DNA from: DATJXG01 sp035500455
GTDB taxonomy: Bacteria > Acidobacteriota > Terriglobia > Terriglobales > Acidobacteriaceae
Direction of reading: 5' to 3'
NCBI GenBank assembly: GCA_035500455.1
Contig: DATJXG010000208.1
Span: 1-8,495, forward strand
Length of the DNA: 8,495 bases
Below, piece by piece: positions 1 to 5,328 of this stretch. Under the pieces are notes generated by a model. That model was not told where the DNA came from. It did no database searches and saw only the letters and a program-made list of their open reading frames with translations. The translations under genes were made by a program, and so were the position numbers. The number at the start of each line of letters is the position of its first letter. The stretch's first letter is position 1.

Positions 1-1
1 C

Positions 2-1033
2 ATCACCACCGGCATCGTGCGCATCCTGGGGACGTTTCCCGCGCTCGCATTCCTTTCCAGAGATGTGATCTCCGCGCCCTACGCCGTCAGCTATGGCCAG
101 ATCGTCGCCATTGCCGCCACAATTTTGATTTCCATCCTGAATTATCTCGGCATCAAGAAAGCCGGAGATTTTCAGCTCATCTTCACAGTTCTGAAAGTGC
201 TGATCATCCTGGGCGTGGTGGCGGTTGGCTTCACTTTCATGGGCGGGTCGTGGGGCCACTTTGCGGAGAACTACAAATTCGCGCAAGGCGGAGTCACCGG
301 ATTCATGGCGGCCCTGGTCGCCGCGCTCTGGGCTTACGACGGCTGGAACGATCTCAACATGGTCGCGGGAGAAATTCGCCGCCCCGAGCGCAGCATCCCC
401 ATCGCCCTGATCGCCGGCGTGGCGACCGTGGGGGCGCTATACATGCTGCTGAACGCCGCGGTGCAATACGTTCTGCCCGCCGCCGCGATTGCCGCTTCGC
501 AACGACCAGCCTCGGACGCGGTGGCGATGGTCCTCGGCGGCATGGGCGCCGCAATTGTTTCCGCCGGCATGGCCATCTCCATGCTGGTCACGCTCAACGG
601 CACCATCATGAGCGGCGCGCGCGTTCCCTTTGCCGTCGCTCGCGACGGGTATTTCTTCTCTACCCTCGCCGAAGTGCATCCCCGCTTTCACACCCCGGGG
701 GCCGCGATCATCGTGCAGGCCGCTCTCTCCATTCTTCTGCTGCTCCTGGGCGGCAGCTTTCGACAATTCTTCTCGCTGGCGATTTTTGCTGAGTGGCTCT
801 TCTACATGATCGCCGGCAGCACGGTGTTCGTTTTCCGTACACGCGAGCCCCAGGCTATTCGTCCCTATCGCGTCTGGGCATACCCTTTGGTTCCCGGCCT
901 GTTTCTGGCCGCGGCTGCCCTGCTTCTGTACTACACGTTTACCGCCAACCTCAGGAACTCCCTGCTGGGCACACTGGTGATTCTGGCTGGCATACCTGTT
1001 TTCTACGCTTTTCGCCGCAAACAAACCGCGTAA
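2..1033 (+). CDS. APC-family amino acid permease, LAT-like (5' partial)
   Basis: This is an inner-membrane amino acid transporter of the APC superfamily, closest in look to the LAT/SteT group. The frame is open from base 2, and 343 residues are visible before the TAA stop. Family members are usually about 450-480 residues, so roughly 100-130 N-terminal residues, including the substrate-binding first helix, lie outside the window; the GTG at 17 is inside the protein, not its start. Numbering from that GTG, hydrophobic segments fall near 25-46, 55-75, 95-110, 125-152, 170-195, 227-246, 250-275 and a pair at 288-330. The stretch AYDGWNDLN (106-114) followed by EIRRPERSIP (119-128) matches the conserved TM6 region of LAT transporters. 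GARVPFAVARDGYF (200-213) and HPRFHTPGAA (221-230) match the TM8 loop. Substrate cannot be told. No clear terminator follows, and 174 bp separate it from the next gene. Confidence 0.9.
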   Translation: MTTGIVRILGTFPALAFLSRDVISAPYAVSYGQIVAIAATILISILNYLGIKKAGDFQLIFTVLKVLIILGVVAVGFTFMGGSWGHFAENYKFAQGGVTGFMAALVAALWAYDGWNDLNMVAGEIRRPERSIPIALIAGVATVGALYMLLNAAVQYVLPAAAIAASQRPASDAVAMVLGGMGAAIVSAGMAISMLVTLNGTIMSGARVPFAVARDGYFFSTLAEVHPRFHTPGAAIIVQAALSILLLLLGGSFRQFFSLAIFAEWLFYMIAGSTVFVFRTREPQAIRPYRVWAYPLVPGLFLAAAALLLYYTFTANLRNSLLGTLVILAGIPVFYAFRRKQTA

Positions 1034-1207
1034 AGCCATGCCACGCGGTCACTTATGCGGCATTTGCCAAGTCCCGTCCCTGCCTTCTCCCCTATGACCA
1101 AAGTACAACAGCGCAGGACACTTTACCCTCTGGATGGCCTCCCTTAACGTAGAACCTCACCCGGCGCATCTCCCCAGGGCTCGGGTTCTCGGTTTGGGAG
1201 CTATGGT

Positions 1208-2266
1208 ATGGCGAACTCTGAAAACTTAACTCTTGGACTGCTGCCGGAGCGCAAGATGGATTGGCGCACCCTAGCCTCCAGCTATGGGGTGGAAATCTTC
1301 GCAGTATTCCTTTTGGTCAACATCGGCCTCATCTGGCCGGACCGCCTGCAGCTGACGCAGAACTTCCACGTCACGGAACTGATTCCGCTGCCCAGCCTGC
1401 ACACCGAGCCGCCCCCCCGGCCCAAGGCGCCTCCCATGAAGGTCAAATTGCTGCCTCCGGCCAAGCTGCCGGTGCCGGTGGAAACTCCCCACCTGACCGT
1501 GCCTCGCGAGGTTCGCGTGGTGAAACAAAAGCCGGCGGAGGTTGAAGCGCCCAAGATTGCCATGAATAATTTCCCTGCGCCCAAGCTCGAGCCGGTCGTG
1601 GGTGGAGCGCGCCTGGCGCGCGTTGTCCATACCGGACAATTCGGCAGCTCGGCAACTCCGACGGTGAACGCCCCGATCCAGAAGGTGCAGACCGGTGGCT
1701 TTGGCGATCCCAATGGATTGCCCGGAACGGGCAAAGAAGGCGCTCACCTGACAGCCGCGAAGCTGGGTTCGTTTGACTTGCCCGAAGGCCCCGGCCAGGG
1801 CAACGGCACCGGCGGCGCCCACGGCATTAAGGGAACCGTAGCCAGCGCCGGATTCGGCAATGGTATCGCGGTCCCGGGCAACGGCGATGGCCGCAGCAAC
1901 GGCCGTGGCGCGGGCGTTCAGACTGGCGGCTTCGGCAGTCAGGAAGTCGCCCAGGCAAAGCCCAAGACGATCCGCGAGCTGGAGAGCGGGCCGGCCACCA
2001 GCCCGGTGGAGATTCTTTACAAGCCTAACCCGGTGTACACGCAGGAAGCGCGCGCCCTGAAGCTGGAAGGCGAAGTCCTGCTGGAAGTGATGTTCGGAGC
2101 CAACGGACACCTGCAGGTCAACCGCGTGGCGCGAGGTCTGGGTCATGGCCTGGATGAAGCTGCGGTGTCGGCGGCGGACAAAATCCGCTTCAAGCCGGCG
2201 CAGCGCAATGGTTCCCCCGTGGATTCCACGGCAATCGTTCATGTGGTGTTTCAACTTGCGTATTAA
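1208..2266 (+). CDS. TonB-family energy transducer protein
   Basis: A 352-residue TonB-type protein, anchored in the inner membrane and expected to reach across the periplasm to an outer-membrane partner. The start is set by GGGAG at 1196-1200, 7 bases before ATG. A short cytoplasmic N-terminus leads into one membrane helix (about 27-43), then a Pro-rich spacer (about 60-105), then a Gly-rich stretch (about 130-245). The C-terminal TonB domain spans about 266-352 and contains the typical PNPVYTQEARALKLEGEV segment (273-290), then a VxRGLGHGLDEAAV-like segment and a late IRFKPA (326-331). The Gly-rich stretch repeats a TGGFG-like motif at 142-146, 162-166, 186-190, 213-217 and 239-243. A weak promoter candidate lies upstream (TTTACC 1122-1127, 17 bp, TAACGT 1145-1150). 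It sits 55 bp before the M48 protease gene on the same strand. No ExbB, ExbD or TonB-dependent receptor is in the window, so its partner is unknown. Confidence 0.9.
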   Translation: MANSENLTLGLLPERKMDWRTLASSYGVEIFAVFLLVNIGLIWPDRLQLTQNFHVTELIPLPSLHTEPPPRPKAPPMKVKLLPPAKLPVPVETPHLTVPREVRVVKQKPAEVEAPKIAMNNFPAPKLEPVVGGARLARVVHTGQFGSSATPTVNAPIQKVQTGGFGDPNGLPGTGKEGAHLTAAKLGSFDLPEGPGQGNGTGGAHGIKGTVASAGFGNGIAVPGNGDGRSNGRGAGVQTGGFGSQEVAQAKPKTIRELESGPATSPVEILYKPNPVYTQEARALKLEGEVLLEVMFGANGHLQVNRVARGLGHGLDEAAVSAADKIRFKPAQRNGSPVDSTAIVHVVFQLAY

Positions 2267-2321
2267 AAACGGCCGAAGTGAAAGCAGAAAAGTTCAAGGG
2301 AGAAGAGAGAGGATTCGAGTT

Positions 2322-4034
2322 ATGCGTATCACGAAATGGATCGCCACTGCGTCCCTGCTGATTGCGCTGAGCGCCATGGCGCAACAGAAAAAGGGACAAT
2401 CGTCTGCCGCCCCGGCCCCAACGGCCCAAAGCGGCACCGCCACCACGGTTGACCAGGTAGTCGACCGCGCCATCGGACGCGAGCATGCTCTGGTCGAGCT
2501 GCTGCGCAACCGCACTCCGCTGGTGGAAACTTATCTCCAGGACCTGAAACCGGATCCGCAGCTGGGCCCGGTGCCTGTGAGTGACCACTATTTCTTCGGC
2601 CGCCTGGATCTGAATTCCAACGTTGGCCGCCGCGACTTCCTTTCCAAGGGAAGCCTGCAGAAGACTCTGCTGGGCGGATTCAGCAGCATCTTCAAAATGG
2701 ACTACCGTCCCACCGGCTTTTCCTGGATGGTGTTCGTAGACCGCGACGACTTCGACCGCTCGCACTATGACTTCGCCTACGTGCGCCGCGAATTTCTCGG
2801 CGACGTCCGCTGCATCGTATTTGACGTCACGCCCAAAAAGAAATCCGGCGAAGGCCGCTTTGAAGGCCGCATCTGGGTGGAAGACCAGGATTACAACATC
2901 GTTCGCGCCAACGGCACTTACGTGCCCCGGCCCAAGAACGCCTACTTCTTCCACATGGATAGCTGGCGCCTGAACCTAGTGCCGGGCTACTGGGTGCCTT
3001 CGGAAATTTACAGCGAGGAAGGCGACTTCAGTTCCGGCTCCAAGGACAAGGTCGCGTTCAAGGCGCAGACCCGCATCTGGGGCTACGACCTAAACAACGG
3101 CAACAAGCAGGATGAAATGACGCAGCTGACCGTGGACTCGGTGAAGGATGAATCACCCACCACGCAGGATGCCTCCCCGCTCGAAGCTGAGCACCAGTGG
3201 CAGCAGCAGGCGGAAGACAACGTGGTCGAGCGCCTGGAGAGGGCCGGCTTGCTGGCGCCTCCCGGAGACGTGGATAAGATCCTGCAGACCGTCGTCACCA
3301 ACCTGGAAGTCACCAACAACATCGATCTGGCGCACCCGATCCGTACCCGTGTGATGCTCACCTCTCCGCTGGAAACTTTCAGCGTGGGCAACACCATCGT
3401 GATCAGCCGCGGCCTGATTGACGTGCTTCCCGATGAAGCCTGCCTGGCGATGGCGCTTTCCCACGAACTGGCGCACATCGTTCTGGGCCACAACCTGGGC
3501 AGCAAGTTTGCCTTCAGCGACCGTATGCTGTTCCAGGATGAGTCCACTTACAGCAACCTGGGCTTCAAACACATTCCGGAGGAGGAAGCCGCAGCCGATA
3601 AGAAAGCCATCGAACTGCTCCAGCACTCGCCCTACAGCCAGAAGCTGGATTCGGCGGGCCTGTTCCTGAAGCAATTATCGGCCCGCGGACCGGCGCTTTC
3701 CGCTCTGCTCACCGCCCACCTGGGCAACAGCTTTGTGGACAAGAACGGCCAGTTGCAGCGCATGACCGCGCTGATGAACCAGGCCCCGGCGCTCAATCCC
3801 GATAAACTCGACCAGATCGCGGCCCTGCCTTTGGGCGGACGCGTGAAGGTCAACGCCTGGGATGACCGCGTGGAGATCATCAAGACTGCTCCCGCAACCA
3901 TCACCTCGGCGCGCGACAAAATGCCGTTGGAAGTGACTCCGTTCTACCCGCGCCTGACGCGGCTGAACGCCAGCGCCACCAGCAGCGGCTCTTCCGAGGC
4001 AACCACCGCCGCCAACGAGAAACCGCACAACTAA
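2322..4034 (+). CDS. Secreted M48-family metalloprotease with LolA-like N-terminal domain
   Basis: A 570-residue exported zinc protease. ATG 2322 is preferred: a purine-rich GAGAGGA (about 2306-2312) lies 9 bases upstream and a signal peptide follows at once (residues 1-20, cleavage after AMA). The same frame is open upstream to 2145, but that part overlaps the TonB gene. Residues about 45-275 form a domain resembling the LolA/RseB-type lipoprotein-carrier fold, with GRFEGRIWVEDQDYNIVRA (178-196) and GYWVPSEIYSE (222-232). The peptidase domain follows (about 300-470): HELAH at 381-385 supplies two zinc ligands and the catalytic Glu382, and EAAAD at 422-426 matches the ExxAD third-ligand motif of M48. 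VGNTIVISRGLIDVL (355-369) is the usual strand and helix before the HExxH. The last 100 residues are not recognised. Likely role is periplasmic or outer-membrane protein quality control, as for BepA-like M48 enzymes; that role is inferred. Probably cotranscribed with the TonB gene. Confidence 0.9.
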   Translation: MRITKWIATASLLIALSAMAQQKKGQSSAAPAPTAQSGTATTVDQVVDRAIGREHALVELLRNRTPLVETYLQDLKPDPQLGPVPVSDHYFFGRLDLNSNVGRRDFLSKGSLQKTLLGGFSSIFKMDYRPTGFSWMVFVDRDDFDRSHYDFAYVRREFLGDVRCIVFDVTPKKKSGEGRFEGRIWVEDQDYNIVRANGTYVPRPKNAYFFHMDSWRLNLVPGYWVPSEIYSEEGDFSSGSKDKVAFKAQTRIWGYDLNNGNKQDEMTQLTVDSVKDESPTTQDASPLEAEHQWQQQAEDNVVERLERAGLLAPPGDVDKILQTVVTNLEVTNNIDLAHPIRTRVMLTSPLETFSVGNTIVISRGLIDVLPDEACLAMALSHELAHIVLGHNLGSKFAFSDRMLFQDESTYSNLGFKHIPEEEAAADKKAIELLQHSPYSQKLDSAGLFLKQLSARGPALSALLTAHLGNSFVDKNGQLQRMTALMNQAPALNPDKLDQIAALPLGGRVKVNAWDDRVEIIKTAPATITSARDKMPLEVTPFYPRLTRLNASATSSGSSEATTAANEKPHN

Positions 4035-4062
4035 GCGCATTATTCGAGTTGAAGTAAGCACG

Positions 4063-4092
4063 GGCCGGAACCGGAATCTCCTGGTTCCGGCC
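4063..4092 (+). terminator. Hairpin after the M48 gene, possible terminator
   Basis: GGCCGGAACC (4063-4072) and GGTTCCGGCC (4083-4092) are perfect 10-base complements around a 10-base loop, 28 bases after the M48 stop codon. The downstream bases are GACGTGTTTCTG, with only a weak T-run, so a strong intrinsic terminator is not proven. The position after a two-gene operon fits termination or 3'-end protection. Confidence 0.5.
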
Positions 4093-4107
4093 GACGTGTT
4101 TCTGCGA

Positions 4108-4136
4108 CCCGCCCGTGTAGGGGCGGGGCTTGCCCC
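4108..4136. repeat. Two mutually exclusive GC-rich hairpins
   Basis: CCCGCCC (4108-4114) can pair with GGGCGGG (4121-4127), or GGGGC (4125-4129) can pair with GCCCC (4132-4136); the two stems share bases 4125-4127, so only one can form. The segment looks like a dispersed GC-rich intergenic element and directly abuts the left arm of the 21-bp inverted repeat. Confidence 0.45.
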
Positions 4137-4265
4137 CGTCCCGCGAGCGAAGCGAGCCAAAGGCACGATCGCAGCGTGCTGGATCTCTCATCGCTTAATC
4201 TTTCATCCCTAAATTTCTCATCTCTAAAAAGTATTGCCCTCTGCGCTCGCTTCGCTCGCGGGACG
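4137..4265. repeat. 21-bp perfect inverted repeat around an 87-bp core
   Basis: Bases 4137-4157 are the exact reverse complement of 4245-4265, with 87 bp between. Both arms contain CGAGCGAAGCGAG or its complement (4144-4156 and 4246-4258), and a third copy of that 13-mer lies at 4907-4919, beyond the NusG-like gene. The enclosed core includes an AT-rich tandem repeat. The right arm ends 6 bp before a TATAAT box and covers the place where a -35 element would be. It could be a small non-autonomous mobile element, although no target-site duplication is evident at the ends, or a regulatory hairpin. Confidence 0.75.
4186..4230. repeat. Three tandem 15-bp AT-rich units
   Basis: Three contiguous units with exact 15-base spacing: TCTCATCGCTTAATC (4186-4200), TTTCATCCCTAAATT (4201-4215) and TCTCATCTCTAAAAA (4216-4230). 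They make an AT-rich island in GC-rich surroundings, inside the 21-bp inverted repeat and about 60 bp upstream of the NusG-like start codon. Iterons, protein-binding sites or a mobile-element core are all possible. Confidence 0.7.
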
Positions 4266-4271
4266 CGACGC

Positions 4272-4277
4272 TATAAT
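4272..4277 (+). promoter_or_regulatory. Consensus -10 box (TATAAT) for the NusG-like gene
   Basis: A perfect TATAAT sits 11 bases before ATG 4289. Transcription would start near 4284, leaving a leader of about 5 bases and no room for a Shine-Dalgarno site; none is seen. No good -35 is present at 16-18 bp spacing (GCTTCG at 4249-4254), so an activator may be needed, or the box may be coincidental. Confidence 0.5.
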
Positions 4278-4288
4278 GGCTCATTCCT

Positions 4289-4831
4289 ATGGCCGCGACT
4301 GACGTTGCCCGCACGCCTTCCTCCGCAGAGCGGCCGGAGGCCTCCTGGTACGCCGTGCATACCCGCGCGCGGCACGAGAAAAAAATCGACGCCAATCTGC
4401 AGCGCGGCGGCATCGCCACCTTTCTGCCGCTGGTCAAGGAAGTTCGCCGCTGGAGCGACCGCCGCAAGTCCGTCGAGCTGCCGCTTTTTCCCTGCTATGT
4501 CTTCGTACATCTGCCGCTCACACCCGCGCTGCGCCTGGAAGTGCTGCGCACTCCCGGAGTACTGGCGTTTGTAGGACGAAGCAGTGAAGCGGCGCGCATC
4601 TCCGACCAGGAGATTGAGCAGGTACGGACTTTGCTGGCGCAGAAAGTCCCCTTCGGGCCGTCGCCGTTTCTAAAGGCCGGACAGCGCATTCGCATTCGCG
4701 GCGGCGCGCTCGACGGCATGGAAGGCATCCTCAGCTCGCAGAAGGGGCAGGCGATGCTCGTGATCTCCATCGAGCCGATCCAGCGCTCGATCGCGGTCTC
4801 CATCAGCGGCTACGAGTTCGAGCCGGCGTAG
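4289..4831 (+). CDS. NusG-family transcription antiterminator paralogue (RfaH/UpxY-like)
   Basis: A 180-residue protein that would bind RNA polymerase in the cytoplasm and modify elongation. An NGN domain spans about 18-115, with WYAVHTRARHEKK (20-32), then FLPL (45-48) and PLFPCYVFVHL (65-75), all hallmark segments. A KOW domain spans about 129-178, with AGQRIRIRGGALDGMEGIL (130-148). Housekeeping NusG is normally encoded beside secE and the L11/L1 ribosomal genes; here it stands alone with no such neighbours, so a specialised paralogue is favoured. Relatives of this type (RfaH, LoaP, UpxY) act on long polysaccharide or secondary-metabolite operons. No such operon is in the window, so the target is unknown and may lie elsewhere. 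The start is chosen because the family motif begins at residue 20; no ribosome-binding site precedes it. It is convergent with the exosortase operon. Confidence 0.9.
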   Translation: MAATDVARTPSSAERPEASWYAVHTRARHEKKIDANLQRGGIATFLPLVKEVRRWSDRRKSVELPLFPCYVFVHLPLTPALRLEVLRTPGVLAFVGRSSEAARISDQEIEQVRTLLAQKVPFGPSPFLKAGQRIRIRGGALDGMEGILSSQKGQAMLVISIEPIQRSIAVSISGYEFEPA

Positions 4832-4849
4832 CGGCGGAATTCACAGCGT

Positions 4850-4919
4850 CCCGCTTGTCATCCCGGCAACGCCCGCTTGTCATCGCGGCAGCCCCCACTG
4901 TCATCCCGAGCGAAGCGAG
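4850..4919. repeat. Three ~22-nt direct repeats ending in a dispersed-repeat core
   Basis: CCCGCTTGTCATCCCGGC (from 4850), CCCGCTTGTCATCGCGGC (from 4872) and CCCACTGTCATCCCGAGC (from 4894) follow head to tail with TGTCAT at 4856, 4878 and 4899. The third unit runs into CGAGCGAAGCGAG (4907-4919), the same 13-mer found in both arms of the inverted repeat on the other side of the NusG-like gene. I recall similar 'TGTCATCCCGAGCGAAGCGAG' elements scattered in many bacterial intergenic regions. Confidence 0.7.
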
Positions 4920-5044
4920 GGATCCAGGTTCCTTGCCTCCACCATCGACCCCCGCCGCCCCGGAATATCACCTGCCAAGCCTTGCGGCGCTGGAAGAAAG
5001 CCCATAAATCGCACGATCCCCGATGAATTCTTAGCGATGCGCGA

Positions 5045-5068
5045 CATTGTACATGCTTCATTGTACAT
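5045..5068. promoter_or_regulatory. Twin TGTACA palindromes, possible operator
   Basis: CATTGTACAT occurs at 5045-5054 and again at 5059-5068, with the palindromic core TGTACA in each. The centres are 14 bp apart. Paired palindromes like this suit a dimeric regulator, but no promoter or gene start is evident next to them, so function is open. Confidence 0.35.
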
Positions 5069-5226
5069 ACATAGAGAAAATTGGGATGACCCCAACCCCT
5101 GGCAAACCCCTCTACGCCCGCGTACGGGCCGCCAAACGCCCGCAAAGGGCATTCCAGAGAGGGTTCGGAACGACAAATTTCAGTGAGTTACAGGCTTAAC
5201 GGATCTTCAACAACTTGGCGGGAACT

Positions 5227-5303
5227 TGGTTTTTGTTTGCGATCTTTGCGTTCTTCGCGGTGAGTCATAACCGCAAACATCGCATAGGACGCAAAGAAAA
5301 CCA
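5227..5303. repeat. Imperfect inverted repeat with 9-bp phasing
   Basis: The left arm (5227-5261) and right arm (5270-5303) are complementary at about 27 of 34 positions. Each arm is built of three 9-bp units: TTTGCGATC, TTTGCGTTC, TTCGCGGTG on the left (5236-5262) and CGCAAACAT, CGCATAGGA, CGCAAAGAA on the right (5272-5298). The centre forms a small GCGGT/ACCGC hairpin. It lies 25 bp past the exosortase stop and could end transcription from that operon, but it also resembles a widespread intergenic repeat type. Confidence 0.6.
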
Positions 5304-5328
5304 CTCAGCTCGAAAAGACTTCTTTACC

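Larger units (their letters stand above)
4832..5328. other. 497-bp intergenic region between convergent genes
   Basis: No convincing gene. It holds a three-unit ~22-nt repeat array, two TGTACA palindromes and a long phased inverted repeat, each listed separately. Two overlapping short plus-strand frames exist (5037-5186, 49 residues; 5086-5199, 37 residues), but neither has a ribosome-binding site or recognisable content. Reverse-strand frames here run through the repeat elements. Confidence 0.7.

Noticed and set aside
1271..2254. 327-residue minus-strand frame opposite the TonB gene
   Set aside because: No recognisable domain, and the plus strand has a clear TonB domain, membrane helix and ribosome-binding site.
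2145..2321. N-terminal extension of the M48 protease frame
   Set aside because: It overlaps the TonB gene, while ATG 2322 has a ribosome-binding site and begins a signal peptide.
4276..4302. Eight-codon upstream reading frame overlapping the NusG-like start
   Set aside because: Its ATG overlaps the -10 box, so it would lie upstream of the predicted transcript start.
4850..4919. Possible CRISPR array
   Set aside because: The units are contiguous with no unique spacers, and no cas gene is present.
5037..5199. Two overlapping small plus-strand frames (49 and 37 residues)
   Set aside because: No ribosome-binding site, no recognisable motif, and both run across repeats and possible operator sites.
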